Below are positions 46,168-58,260 of a stretch of DNA of 64,000 nt, in pieces. The DNA comes from Manihot esculenta (lineage: Eukaryota; Streptophyta; Magnoliopsida; Malpighiales; Euphorbiaceae): the NCBI RefSeq assembly GCF_001659605.2, contig NC_035176.2, positions 22,730,847-22,794,846 on the forward strand, written 5' to 3'. A model generated the notes under the pieces. That model was not told the DNA's origin. It saw nothing but the letters and a program-made list of their open reading frames with translations, and ran no database searches. Position 1 is the stretch's first letter. The number at the start of each line of letters is the position of its first letter. Position numbers and translations under genes: made by a program.

Positions 46168-46505
46168 TGTAATACCCGGCTAGACTCCGGTATCGGAATT
46201 CCTACCGTCCGGTGGAATCTCGGATGTCGGAAGCCTCTAGTAGGGTAAAACCATGTTTTTATAAAAATGTTTTAATGTGTTTTATGATTTTAAGTATGAA
46301 ATTAAATGAGTTTTTGCATGAAAAGTCCTTGGAGGAAAACTCAGGTTCGGCCGCCGAACATGCATGCGTTTTGGAGGCACGTTAGGCCCCCGAAAGCATG
46401 AGTTAGGGAAGTCCAGTTTCGGCCGCCGAAAGTCAAGTTCGGCCGCCGAACATTGCATGGATGCGGAAGCGCATTCGGCCCCCGAACGTGGCCTGGCCAG
46501 CCACC

Positions 46506-46514
46506 TATAAAAGG
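46506..46514 (+). promoter_or_regulatory. TATA box of solo LTR
   Basis: TATAAAAGG after GGCCTGGCCAGCCACC. Confidence 0.72.
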
Positions 46515-47579
46515 GGCACTTAGCCGAAATGGGCGAGTTTTCTCCCATTTTCGGCCACAGCAAGCTTCCGACCTTCCCTTTGCAACTCTTGTGTTCTTCC
46601 TCCAAATCTCTTCCATTTTTCTTGAGTTTTAAACTCACATTGCAAGTTTTGAGCATTTAAACCAAGTTTTGGAGCTTTGGGAACTTAGGAGCTCATTTTC
46701 GTGGATCTCCAAGTTTAGGTCGTCTCCCTCTCGATCTTCAAGAGGTAAGAGTCGATTTTAAGCTCCTTATGTGTTTCAAATAAGTTTTATGCAAGATCTA
46801 TGGGTAGAAAGGCATGTTAGGTTATATGTTGAGTTATGGGTTAATATTGATGTTTTGAGCAATGTGTGTTGATTGTGTGTGTTTGAAGTGTTGTAGTTGG
46901 GGTATATGATAGTTTGAGACCCCTAGGTGTGATGTATGACAAGTATGCATGTTTTAGAACAAGTTTATGCATGATTTGAGGTTTTAGGAGGCAAGGGGTT
47001 CATGTGAACTAAGTTTCTGCCCTTCTGGCAGAAACCAGGTTCGGCCGCCGAAGGGAGTTTCGGCCGCCGAACCCCCTTGTGGAGGCAGCATTCGGCTGCC
47101 GAAGCTTGCCCCCGAAAGAAGACTTTCGGATCTGTCTGGGAGGTTCGGCTGCTGAAGGTGCCGCTGAACCTGCCTGACTTTTGGCTCTGGAGGGACTTTC
47201 GGCCGCCGAACCTGCCGCCGAAAGTGCCCTGTTCAGCCATTTCTTGCATGTTTTTATGTGATGTTTTCATGATGTTTTAGGGGGTTTTTGGGGAGTAGTT
47301 TAGAGATATGTTCTAGTATGTTTGGTCCCTCATTTGAGTCCACCTGTGTAGGTTCGGACTCGAGGAACCGAGGACCCCAGCAGTGAGGTCAGCTGCTTCG
47401 GTGTTGGCAGAGTCAGCCAGAGGTGAGTGGAACTAAACTTAATCTTTTAAATTAAATGTTTTATCATGTTTCATGCATCATGATTATGCAATATGATGAT
47501 TGCATTAGTTTCACGAATATGCCGCATTGCATCGATTGTTGTTGATGTGGGTGAATGTTGGATGACCCAATTAGTCCAT

Positions 47580-47764
47580 GACAGGAAGACCAGGACCCCA
47601 TTCTACGGCCTGACACTATGTAAGGAAAGACCAGGACCCCATTCTACGGCCTGGCACGGTTATGGGACTCGAAGACCAGGAGCCCAGAGGAGGCCCTGGG
47701 GCAAATGGTAAGTAATGTATGTTATGACAGGAAGACCAGGACCCCATGCTACGGCCTGGCACAA
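47580..47764 (+). repeat. Hairpin minisatellite of solo LTR, four units
   Basis: Units with AAGACCAGGACCCCAT and CTACGGCCTGGCAC, plus one diverged unit (CCAGGAGCCC...GGCCCTGG). CCAGG/CCTGG arms are kept in each. Confidence 0.75.
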
Positions 47765-48382
47765 TGTTAGCTTGGACTAATTGGTGACAAGTTCACCCAA
47801 CCCTTATGTGAATTGTCTGTGTTATGATGCATTTCATTGGAGCATAGTGTTAATATGTTTTATAGTTCTGCTCACTGGGGTTTTAGCTCACCCCTCTCCC
47901 TTTACCCCCAGGCTTGCAGGTACGGTATAGTGCGGGAGTCCGGATAAAGTAAAGAAGTCATGCTTATGTAATAGCTAGTTATGGACATGATCAAATTGTA
48001 ATGTAAATGTACAGTATAGTTATGTAATAAGGTTTATGGATGTTAGTGTGTGCTTGACCATAGATTGTGTTATCCCTTTTACACATGATCTTAGAGATTT
48101 TTACGATGTTTATGTAAACTAACTCAACGTATGTTATGTCACCCCTTGGGGGCACTGATGAGATCCCACAGAGGGATCAATGTTATGTTAATGTTTATGC
48201 ACAGGTTGAGTTTGGTTGATGTTCATGTAAAGAAAAGTTTTAAATTTTTTATGTATGATTGTTGATCATGTATGGGATTATACAGGTTTACAGGTTATAT
48301 GTCAGGCTTGCTACGGGTCCCGGTGGCCTTAAACCGATCTGGATCCTAGCGCCGGTAGCGGTCCGATTTTTGGGTCGTTACA

Positions 48383-49044
48383 ATTTAATTGAAAATCAAT
48401 AATAATATTAAAATCTGCTTCAACGATTAAAGTGTAATAAATAATTATATTTATTATTGATTTAAATTTTGTGTGCTAATAAGATTGGTGTTCTTCAAAA
48501 ATCTTTTCAGATTTATTATTGTGAAACTGTTTTTATCTAGAAAATTAAAATAGTTTAATTTTTTATTAAATTAATTTTTTAATAAAATAAAAAAAGGAAA
48601 ATTGAAAGCAGGAATCACGATGAACAGTCATCGTGAACCCAGTTGGCCACGACGCGGCTCGCCGTCGCCACGTACAATCGCCATGTGATGGTTGTCGGTG
48701 ACGCCTAGTGATGGTGCGACTAAGGAAGTGGTGGTCGCTGAGCATGAGTTGGTCGTCTTCTTTGCCGTCGAAAACGAGGAAAATGGGATTCTCGATTCTG
48801 TCAATCGCGGACTGCTGCTGTCAGAGAAGGCTGGCTAGGGAGCGCAAGCGTTGCGCCGCCTTTGGCATCTTGCACTGGCGACTTGAGCAGCCGACTATTC
48901 TGCAGGTGGGACGTTGGGGGCTTCGAGGCCCAGATGGGTCTCGACTCCTCGCGATTTTTGTAAATCGCGAGCTTGTCAGTGTTGTTTAATCCCTCGACGA
49001 ATTGCTTGCATGATCTTCTAGGCGACGAGCTCGACAGCGATGGA
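48383..49044 (+). repeat. Copia LTR-like repeat, right part, with GC-rich core
   Basis: Continues the sequence broken at 46167; aligns with 17170-17580. It includes an AT-rich tract, then a GC-rich core of ~440 bp with a small hairpin CACGATGA-ACAG-TCATCGTG (near 48617) and blocks shared with 17440-17580. A 93-codon plus-strand frame (48708-48989) has no recognisable domain. The repeat continues at 59605, beyond Reina element B. Confidence 0.75.
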
Positions 49045-49373
49045 TAATAAATTTCAGTCAAAATCAAGATAAATAATAAAGAAGAACAAAAAGAGATTTA
49101 AAAATTTTTCATTGAATATCCTGCTGCCAATACATAGAAAGTTAAATAAGAAAAAAAAAATAACAATTTGTTCCTATTCTAAAGGTCATTTATAGCACTA
49201 TAAGCAATAAACTAGCCATAATATGCTCATAAAATTAAGTAGTAATTTTGATTTATTAAAATTACAAATAAATAAAAAATAATGCAGCAGTAAAAATAAA
49301 AACTAAGCAATAGACTTGATCAAAATATCTTTTATTTGTGATTGATATCCTTGAGGACCTACGAGGTCTATCA
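49045..49373 (-). repeat. 3' LTR of Reina element B
   Basis: 329 bp; the plus-strand end GAGGTCTATCA is intact, the other end reads TAATAAATTTC where its partner has TGATAGGTCC. The PPT follows (AAGAGAGGGGAGTAA on the minus strand). Confidence 0.9.
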
Positions 49374-49379
49374 TTACTC

Positions 49380-50262
49380 CCCTCTCTTAAAAGAACCTTG
49401 TCCTCAAGGTTAAATGCTGGAAATCTAATCTTTAAGTCCTTGGAAGTTTTCCGTGTAGCATCATCATATGGTAAATGTTTCCAGAGAACCAGACTCTCTT
49501 CTTCAATGCGGGAACTATGCTTAATCCATCTAGTATCCAGCAATGCCATGGGTTCCAAGAGAATATCACCATCATCCAAAACTATGGACAAGTCGTGAGT
49601 GACAGGTACTGCAGGTCCTACATACTTTTTCAACAGTGAGATATGGAAGACTGAATATACTTTAGAGGCAGCAGACAACTTTAGTTTATAAGCCAAGTTG
49701 TCAATCTTAGCTTCAACCGGAAAAGGCCCATACTAACGACTTGCCAACTTTTGATAAGCTCTCTTATACACTGAATGCTGGCGATATGGCTGGAGTCAGA
49801 GATAAACCAAGTCGCCCACCTGAAATCACAGCTCTACGTTTCAAGTCCACTCGCTGTTTCATCTGATTTGCAGCATGGGAAAGATTAATTTTTAGCTTCT
49901 GCAGAATTGTGTCCCGAGAGAGCAAGGACTGATCCACCTTATGAACAGGAGTTTGGCCCATTTCATAATGAGGTAGCATTGGTGGATGACAACCATACAA
50001 AGCGAAAAAAGGAAACATACTAGTGGAGATGTGGAAAGATGTATTGTACCAGTATTCGGCCCAAGGCAGAAAAAATACTCCACTTTCTTGGTGGTTGAAA
50101 GGCAAAGCAACGAAGATACTGCTCCAAGCATCTATTAGTAACCTCAGATTGGCCATCAGTTTACAGGTGATAGAAAGAGCTCATATTTAGCTTTGTCCCA
50201 AAAACTCACGCCAAAAGTTGCTAATAAAAATAGGATCTCTATCACTGATGATAGACTTAGGC
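49380..50262 (-). pseudogene. pol: Reina integrase C-terminal part and chromodomain region
   Basis: The minus strand resumes after the solo LTR with PKSIISDRDPIFISNFW (second catalytic Asp), then FHISTSMFPFFALYGCHPP and KLKINLSHAANQMKQRVDL, then in another frame AYKLKLSAASKVYSVFHISLL and the chromodomain-like LVLWKHLPYDDATRKTSKDL. Stops and frame changes separate the pieces. Confidence 0.85.
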
Positions 50263-50266
50263 ATAC

Positions 50267-51816
50267 TGATAGAGTCAAATTTAGACCCATTTTCTATATT
50301 GATATTTATGTTGATTTACACATTTTTTTGCCTAATTTTGTGGTTTTGATCTTATTTTGCAGAAAATGGAGTAAAATGGTAATTTGGCAAAAATGGCCTT
50401 AAATCTGCCCAAAAGAGAGCAAAACTGCACAAGCATGGTTTGCCCAACTTGTTTGCCCAAACCAAAGTGAAGCTGAAATGAAGGAGAAAACTGATAAACT
50501 GACTGACCAGACTGTTTGCCCAAGACTATTTGGGCAAACAGCGGAGCAAGACAGAGACAAGGACCAGCCACGCAGACAACAGCCACGACAGACAGCCTGT
50601 TTGCCCAAACAATGTTGGGCAAACAGCACCAGCAACCAGAAAACCAACAGATCTGCAGAATTTGAAGACCAAGTCAACACGAGTCTTTTTACACTCCAAT
50701 CACGTGGGACAGCTCAGCAACACATAATTCCACCTCAGCACTCTCTCCTACATATTTGGGAAGCCAAAAATCAAAAAGACAAAAATGCCCTCCAAGAATC
50801 CAAGTCCAAATAGGAAAAGGAGTCCCAACTCAATAAGGAAACCCTAAGACAGCCACTCCAGCCTATAAAAGGACCAGTAAACCAGTAGAAGAATCATCTT
50901 GGGATCAATTCTCCTTCAGCAGAAGCACCATAGCAGCTGCGCCTCTTGCGCCAGCCCTTTTTTTTCCTTCTTTTTGTTTTCTTTCTTTTCTTTTATGTTA
51001 GTTTCAGCCATGAGTGGCTGAAACCCTTTTTTCTAGTTGAAGAATAAGGTGAAACTTTGGTTGTTTATGGATTGGGAGATCTGAACCTATATGTCCTTCT
51101 TTTATTTATCAATATTTATGCAATTTCATGCTTAAAGTCATTGTTGCTTTGTTATTTTAGATCAATAGGGCCCATTAAATCTTGATTGCAAGGTAATAAT
51201 TTGTTAGTTTGGATAGTTTTTAGTCCGTAATTGCTGGAATTATTCAAACACAAGAACACTTGGTGTAAAAACTAAGGAAATTGCATAATCTAGCAATATC
51301 GCCAAGCTTTTGGATAGCTAGAATTAGGTCTCTCTTTCTCTTAATGCAATTGACAGTTGTTTGTTGCCTAAGGCCCAAGGACGTTCCTTGACAACTTGTT
51401 GATTAGTGATTAATTAGATGACGTTCCCTAATTAATCTATGCTTAAGGAGGGATTTGGTTGGTGAGAAGCGTCTTCCACCTCCATAACTAATTTATTGAA
51501 TCAAATAAAAGAATCTTTGTGTCAATGATCAATCCCAACAACTAAAGTGGATCCAACTCTTCAACTAGGCTTTTCTCATTATTGATTTCTCTTTACTTTA
51601 TTCTTTACTTTACTTGCTTGCTTTTAATTGTAGTTTAACTCAACAATCTCAAAACCCCCCTTTTTATATTATTGTCTTTTATTTACTTGGTCTTAACAAG
51701 AAAAATAAGTAAGTATCAATTCCCTGTGGATTCGATCATTTTGCCACTATCTACAGTTGTAAAATTGTTGATAACCAAAAAGATTATTTTTGACCGGCCT
51801 CGACAACCGCGAGTCA
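50267..51816 (+). repeat. Solo LTR, Athila-like, inside Reina integrase
   Basis: 1550 bp beginning TGATAGAGTC and ending GCGAGTCA, flanked by CATAC (50262-50266, 51817-51821). It splits the Reina integrase between KYHGM and PKSIISDRD. It has a TATA-like CCTATAAAAGG at 50871-50881 and shares blocks with element C's LTR (ATGAGTGGCTGAAACC, TCTAGTTGAAG, CAAGGACGTTCCTTGACAAC). Several TTTGCCCAAA palindromes lie at 50446-50640. Confidence 0.9.
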
Positions 51817-51821
51817 CATAC

Positions 51822-52525
51822 CATGATATTTGACAACCCCATCAATAAACTTTTCAGCAACAATTTTAGCAGTATAAGGGTGAGACAAAGGTAAGAAATG
51901 GGCATACTTGCTAAGGCAATCAATTACGACCAGAACTAAATTTTTGCCGTAAGAAGTGGAAAGTCCTTCGATGAAATCCATCACAATATCATCCCAAATC
52001 TGATGTAGAATAGGTAGGGGTTGAAGAAGTCCTGCCGGGGAAGAGGTGGAAACTTTGTTTTTTTGACAAACTGAGCAGGAAGCAATATATTGCTGGATCT
52101 GTTTGTGCATTGAGGGCCAGTAGAACTGCTGGGCGATCCGTTTGTAAGTGCGTAAGACTCCTGAATGCCCTCCACAAGGAGAATCATGGAACTTCTGTAA
52201 AAGCTTACAAGTTATATTAGAGTCAGGAGGCATTACAACACGATTTTTGTGAAAAATTAACTGATTCCGCCACACATAAGGGTCTCCTGGTTTATTCTTA
52301 GCCAAATTGCCCACATGAATCATATATGGATGTGTAGAAGCAGTAGCTCGAATTTGATCCCAAAGTGAAGTATGAAGAAGAAATAGTGCGTGAAGACTGG
52401 GGCTGCCAACAACACGGGATAAGGCATCTGCAACTTTATTTTATTTATCCGGTTTAAAAATAATTTCATAATCAAACCCCAACAGCTTGGAAACCCAATT
52501 TTGTTGTTCAGGTGTGACAATACGC
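51822..52525 (-). pseudogene. pol: Reina integrase N-terminal part
   Basis: Integrase zinc region HDSPCGGHSGVLRTYKRIAQ then CSVCQKNK, followed by the first part of the catalytic core (DDIVMDFIEGLS, first Asp, and VVIDCLSKYAHF). The upstream spacer ADALSRVVGSPSLHA carries a TAA. The core is cut by the solo LTR at 51821. Confidence 0.87.
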
Positions 52526-53485
52526 TATTCTACCAAATATTTCAGACTTCGTTGGTCTGTCTGGATGTAGAATTTGCGGCCGAGCAAGTATGGTCTCCAT
52601 GTACGAATTGCTTGAAGTATGACTAGCATCTCCTTGGCATATGTAGACCATGATTGTTTAAATATGCCTAAGGCTCGACTCATGAAGGCAATGGGCCTGT
52701 CTTGTTGTGATAGGACTGCGCCAATGCCGTTATTGGATGCATCCGTGGTGACCACAAAAGTATCATCAAAATTTAGCATAGCCAATGTTGGCGTGGTGGT
52801 CATAGCTTTTTTTAAGGATAAAAAACCTTCGTCGACCTCGGAAGACCAGAAGAATTGTCCTTTTTTTAACATATTGGTTAAGGGTTGTGCCAACACCCCA
52901 TAATCACGCACAAACTTCCGATAATATTCTGTCAGACCTAAAAAATCACACAGTTCAGAAACGTTAGTTGGTTTAGGCCAATCAAGAACTATCTGTATTT
53001 TCCTTTGATCCGCTTGAACACCTGTATGAGACACAATATGCCCCAAATATTCAATTTCCTGCTGACCGAAAGCACATTTACTGAGTTTGATATAGAATTG
53101 ATGGTGCCTCAGTAATTCAAAAGTCAATCTGACATGTTCAATATGCTTTTTCCAAATGGGGCTATAAATTAAGACATCATCAAAGAAAAAAAGCACAAAT
53201 CTTTGCAAATAAGGGCGAAAAATATAATTCATAAGAGCCTGAAAAGTTGACGGGGCATTGCACAAACCAAAGGGCATCACCAAGTATTCGTAGTGGCCGT
53301 TGTGTGTGCGGAAGGTAGTCTTATGGATGTCAGCAGAATGTACCCGAACCTGATGGAATCCTCATTGAGAGCTCTATAATCAGTACAAAACCTCCAGGAG
53401 CCATCTTTCTTTTTAACAAGTAAGACGGGAGAAGAAAAGGGACTTGTGCTAGCTTGAATTAGTCCCGATTGCAACATGTCTTGTA
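52525..53485 (-). pseudogene. pol: Reina RT and RNase H, with internal deletion
   Basis: RT N-terminus ([19 protein letters not shown]) is followed by ALNED and then a frame change: roughly 100 bp that should encode the KLDL-type catalytic region is missing. RT then resumes as [18 protein letters not shown] with the FFDDVL box, thumb and RNase H (VTTDASNNGIGAVLSQ, QTDQRSLKYLVE). Loss of the first catalytic Asp segment kills the enzyme independently of the insertions. Confidence 0.87.
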
Positions 53486-53490
53486 CTTGT

Positions 53491-54722
53491 TGATCAAGTA
53501 TAATTTAACCACATTTTTATTATCTTTATTACTGTTTAAATACATATTTTTCTAGTTTAATCTATGTTTTTATGATGTTTTTGAAGAAAAGAAGAAAACT
53601 GGAAACTTGGAAAACAATTGCAGAAAAAGCTGGAAAATCGATTGAGTCGAAGTGATTTGGCCAAATCACTCGCAGGAAACTGAAGCAAAAAACTGGGACT
53701 GACTTGCAGAAACGATCTGGGCAAGTGATTTGGGCAAATCAACTGCCCAAATCAAACTGACGCAGAAGAGTCCAACAGCGCGGGAAAAAGGAAATTCAGA
53801 ATTTAAAAAGTATTGGAATCCCATCCTACTTCAAACACCATAAGACCAATCCTATGACATCTCCAAGAGCCACTCCAAAGGAAAACTTTCTCCAAAAGAA
53901 GATTTATTCATGATTAAATACAAAGGCAAAGAAGGAATAAAAGACTAAAAAAGACCAAGTCAAATTAGGATTCCAAATCCTAATTGGATTAGGACTCTTC
54001 ACCTATAAAGAGGGACAGCAACCAACCAACAAAAATAATTCACATTCACTGCAGAATTTCGGCAGTCCTCTTCCTCTACTCTTCTTCTTTCTTTGTGTGT
54101 ATTTTTGTCCACCATGAGTGGCTAAACATTCTTTTATCTAGTTGAAGTTGGAGAATTTTTAGTTTGTGATGAATTGAGAGATTTAAAACTCCATTGTTAA
54201 GTTTCTATTTTTCAATATTTATGCAACTTGTTCTTCATGCTATTATTGCTTTGCTATTAGAATCAATTAAGGCCTATTGCTTTTAATTGCATAAGTAATA
54301 TATTGTTAGTTTAAATAATTTGGGTCTGTAATTGTTTAGATTGTTTGAACACAAGCACACTTGGTTGCATAATCTAAACTTGACCACGCGATTGGCAAGG
54401 TTAGAATTAAGTTTCTTTAAGTCTTAATGCAATTAACAGTTGAAAAATAAAAAAACTCCAAGGACGTTCCTTGACAACTAGTTGACTAGTGTTTGATTAG
54501 CGAACGTTTCATAGTCAAACTAAAACTAAGGAGGAATTTGGTTGTGAGAAGCGTCTTCCACAACCAAAACTAATTTATTGAAATAAATAGGAGTATCAAA
54601 GAATCAATGATCAATTCTAAAAACTGAAATAGATCCATACTTCAACTAGATTCTTTTTACCATTGATTTACTCATTTTTTATTGCTTTCTTCTACTACTT
54701 AGTTTTAATTTCAACTCACTAA
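53491..54722 (+). repeat. 5' LTR of element C, truncated
   Basis: Collinear with 56146-57370. At about 54722 it switches to sequence resembling 51530-51610 of the solo Athila-like LTR (CCCAACAACTGAAGTGGATC), suggesting recombination between two related LTRs. Confidence 0.82.
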
Positions 54723-54809
54723 TCCCAACAACTGAAGTGGATCCAACTCTTCAACTAGAGCTTTCTTATTATTTATTTCTCTTTTATTTTATTATTCGCA
54801 GATTTTGAT

Positions 54810-55094
54810 TTGCCCAAATCATCAGTGCAAGAAGAATTTGATTTGCCCAAATTCAATACCAGATTGCAACCACCTTTTATGGAGAAATATGAATTGGAGT
54901 CCAAAGTGCTGTCCAATCACCTCAAAAATTCAAACATAAGGGCTAGAAGCACACCTCACTTGAAAGAGGAGAAACTAATCATGTTACTTTATGAGTACAT
55001 GAAAGAAATAGGATGGGTTATAACCAAAACGAAAGGCGTGCTGCACTTCTTACTTAATTTTGTTGGGACCCTTTTCCCTCCCCTAATTACTTAA
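54810..55094 (+). pseudogene. pol: Athila pol remnant (protease-RT linker)
   Basis: 94 codons with PPFMEKYELESKVLSNHLK and then LKEEKLIMLLYEYMKEIGW, which match the conserved linker just before RT in plant Athila polyproteins as I know them. RT, RNase H and integrase are absent: the frame passes straight into the 3' untranslated region. Two GATTTGCCCAAAT palindromes lie just upstream. Confidence 0.65.
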
Positions 55095-56145
55095 GCCTTG
55101 ATCAAGTCAGGAAAGTTCGGCCCACGACTTTAAACTAGGGCGCTACTGGGAGGCAACCCAGCGGAGGCAATTTGGCCAAATCACCACCCCAGGGAGTCCC
55201 TTTCTCTCTTATTCTTCTCTTTATATGTTTTACATTGAGGACAATGTTTGGACTAGGTGTGGGGGTACTAGAAAAATACTTTTGCACTATCTTTTGTTAT
55301 CTTTGCTATTTTTTGCCTCTTTTTGATATCTTTTTACCCTATTACATACACCAAACTTTTTTCTCACACATATTTCTTTTTGCACACATTTTCACTTCTA
55401 CACACGTGCACATGCACACAGATTTTGTTTTAGCCTTTGTTCTACTCAGCATAGATGACAAAGTCAAAAGAGCCTCTAATCTCATGACCCCATTAAATTT
55501 TCCAATTCTTTAAGCCTAAATTGAATCATTTACAGTGTGTTACCTTCACTTAGGGAGTTTTTCTCTTGAATTGAATCTTTAAAATTGCTGTGGTCAAGAA
55601 AAATAAATCTAAAAATGCATGTAAAAAGAAATAAAGCTAAGTGCAACACTCTGGAGCTGATTTGCCCAAACTGTTATGAAAAGAAAAGAGAAAAAGAAAA
55701 ACTCAGCAAAATCAAAAAGCACAAAACATAACCTGTTTCAATGGTCAAAAGACTATGAATAGAGATAGTAGCCATTTGAACAAGTGACCAACTGAGTAAC
55801 CGGGGGTGGGTATCACCAATATGCACTTTCGCGTAAAAAGGTTGGTGATTTTTTCAGGCAAGAATAAAAATGCTCAAAAAGAAAGGCAAGTCACTCTTGG
55901 AGGGTTGTATAAAGCCAAAAACTAAAGAAAGAGCATGATCTAACCACTCTCTTGGCCACGGTAGGTGAGGGAAAACAAGGAAAGGAGAGGACAACCTTAA
56001 TGCATGTACTCTATAATGTGGTACTTTAATTTGGGAGTCTAGGGGGGTTGATTAAGTGGTACTTAGGCTCAAAAGAAAGAGGGGCTTGATTGACTAAGTT
56101 ATTTGTTGCTTGAGGACAAGCAAAAGGTTAGGTGTGGGGGGTATT
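55095..56145 (+). other. 3' internal region of element C
   Basis: About 1.05 kb without a convincing gene. It contains a hairpin, CTGGG-AGGCAA-CCCAG (55146-55161), the TTGAGGACAATGTTTG block, a hydrophobic 113-codon frame (55172-55513) that I regard as incidental, and TTGAGGACAAGCAAAAGG before the PPT. Confidence 0.7.
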
Positions 56146-57546
56146 TGATCAAGCATAATTTAGCCTCATTTTTATTATCTTTATTACTGTTTAAATACAC
56201 ATTTTTTCCAGTTTAATCTATGTTTTTATGATGTTTTTGCAGAAAAGAAGAAAAATGAAAACTTGAAGAAAAATTGCAGAAAAAGCTAGAAAATCGATTG
56301 GGTCGAAGTGATTTGGCCAAATCACTCACAGGAAGCTGAAGCAAAAAACTGGGACTGACTTGCAGAAACGATCAGGGCAAGCGATTTGGGCAAATCAACT
56401 GCCCAAATCAAACTGACGCAGAAGAGTCCAACAGCGCAGGAAAAAGGAAATTCAGAATTTAAAAGTATTGGAATCCCATCCTACTTCAAATACCACAAGA
56501 CCAATCCTATGACATCTTCAAGAGCCACTCCAAAGGAAGACTTACTCCAAAAGAAGATTTATTTATGATTAAATACAAAGGCAAAGAAGGAATAAAAGAC
56601 TACAAAAGACCAAGTCAAATTAGGATTCCAAATCCTAATCGGATTAGGACTCTTCACCTATAAAGAGGAACAGCAACCAACCAACAAAAATAATTCACAT
56701 TCACTGCAGAATTTCGACAGCCCTCTTCCTCTACTTTTCTTCTTTATTTGTGTGTATTTTTATCCACTATGAGTGGATAAACATTCTTTTATCTAGTTGA
56801 AGTTGGTGAATTTTCAGTTTGTGATGAATTGGGAGATTTAAAACTCCATTGTTAAGCTTCTATTTTTCAATATTTATGCAACTTGTTCTTCATGCTATTA
56901 TTACTTTGCTATTAAAATCAATTAAGGCCTGTTGCTTTTAATTGCATAAGTAATATATTGTTAGTTTAAATAATTTGAGTCTGTAATTGCTTAGATTGTT
57001 TGAACACAAGTACACTTAGTTGCATAATCTAAACTTGACCATGCGGTTGGCAAGGTTAGAATTAAGTTTCTCTAAGTCTTAATGCAGTTAACAGTTGAAA
57101 AGTAAAAAAACCCCAAGGACGTTCCTTGGCAACTTGTTGACTAGTGTTTGATTAGCGAACGTTTTATAGTCAAACTAAAACTGAGGAATTTGGTTGTGAG
57201 AAGCGTCTTCCACAACCAAAACTAATTTATTGAAATAAACAGGAGTATCAAAGAATCAATGATCAATTCTAAAAATTGAAATAGATCCATACTTCAACTA
57301 GATTATTTTTACAATTAATTTACTCTTTTTTTTATTGCTTTCTTCTACTACTTAGTTTAATTTCAGCTCACTATCATAAAAAACAAACCCCCCTTATTTT
57401 TACTTTTATTATTTATTTGCCTAAGTCATAGTTAGGAGAATTCTTAGTGTCAAATCCCTGTGGTTCGACCCTATTGCCACTATCTACAAATTATTTTTGT
57501 TGATTGTTAATAGATTTATTTTTTACGGTTTTGACAACTGCTATCA
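56146..57546 (+). repeat. 3' LTR of element C
   Basis: 1401 bp, TGATCAAGCATAATTTA...ACTGCTATCA. TATA-like CCTATAAAGAGG at 56657-56668. It carries a GATTTGGCCAAATC palindrome near 56309 and a GATTTGGGCAAATC one near 56383. Confidence 0.88.
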
Positions 57547-57551
57547 CTTGT

Positions 57552-58260
57552 TTCTCAATTTCGGCTTTTTGAAAGTAGGCATACCTGTAAGGCCGAACAT
57601 TGACTGGATTCACTCCTTCCTTGAGGGTGATGTGGTGCTCAATTTCCCTTTCTGGAGGCAGCTGAGTTGGCCTTTGATAGATGTCTGAAAATTGTTCTAG
57701 CAAAATTTGCATCTCTGGATGCAGACCTTCAGGTAAAACTTAGGATGGCGATTCCACACAAAGAGCAAAGAGAGAGCTGTTATTTTTCAGTTCTTTGGAC
57801 ATCGTTTTCAAGGAACAAGGTTTAATCTGCTGATTCTGAATTCCATGTAAGTGTCGTTGTTTCCCCTCCCACTTGAAGTCCATAGTCAGTTGCTTCCAAT
57901 TACATTGAATAGTACCCAATTGTTGAAGCATTTAACCCCTAAAACAGCATCCAAACCCAAAATTGGAAGAGAATAAAATGTCACTATGAAGGGTATACCT
58001 TGAAGCATAATTGGAATGTTTCTGAATTTGCCGCTGCATTGCAAAGGTTCGCCATTAGCGACTTTCACATTGAATGGTTTTATGGGCACCACTGGTAATC
58101 GGAGTAATCCAGCCACTTTCTCATTGATAAAGTTGTGTGTGGAACCGCTGTCAATGAGAACGATGAGCTTGAAAAATCCAATTGTAACAGCAACCCGTAT
58201 AATGCCTGCTGAAGACCAACCTGTGAGGGCGTGTAATGAAATCTCTAGGTCGTCATCTTA
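57552..58260 (-). pseudogene. pol: Reina protease to RT linker
   Basis: Minus strand: protease with VLIDSGSTHNFINEKVAGLL (active-site DSGS intact) and LGLDAVLGVKC, then the linker (MDFKWEGKQRHL), then the pre-RT segment QLPPEREIEHHITLKEGVNP, stopping at AEIEKQV where element C is inserted. Frame changes near 57930 and 57735. Confidence 0.87.

Larger units (their letters stand above)
46168..48382 (+). repeat. Solo Tekay-type LTR
   Basis: 2215 bp from TGTAATACCCGGC to GGGTCGTTACA, flanked by ATTTA on both sides and with no internal region, so it is a solo LTR left by LTR-LTR recombination. It keeps the TATA box (46506), the splice-donor-like site (near 46738-46750) and both palindrome arrays. 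Confidence 0.94.
53491..57546 (+). mobile_element. Element C: non-autonomous Athila-type deletion derivative (4056 bp)
   Basis: Flanked by TSD CTTGT (53486-53490, 57547-57551) inside the Reina RT. It begins TGATCAAGTATAATTTA and ends GACAACTGCTATCA. The 3' LTR is 56146-57546; the 5' LTR (53491 to about 54722) lacks its last ~170 bp and the primer binding site. The internal part has only a short pol remnant and the untranslated 3' region typical of Athila elements (GGGAGGCAACCC, TTTTACATTGAGGACAATGT, PPT GGTGTGGGGGGTATT). Confidence 0.9.

Noticed and set aside
48708..48989. 93-codon frame as a gene
   Set aside because: Falls in the GC-rich core of a copia LTR-like repeat; no domain and not conserved in the copy at 17400-17700.
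55172..55513. Hydrophobic 113-codon frame in element C, possibly an env-like membrane protein
   Set aside because: It lies in the AT-rich 3' untranslated region typical of Athila elements; hydrophobicity comes from TTT/CTT-rich codons, and there is no signal peptide plus ectodomain structure.
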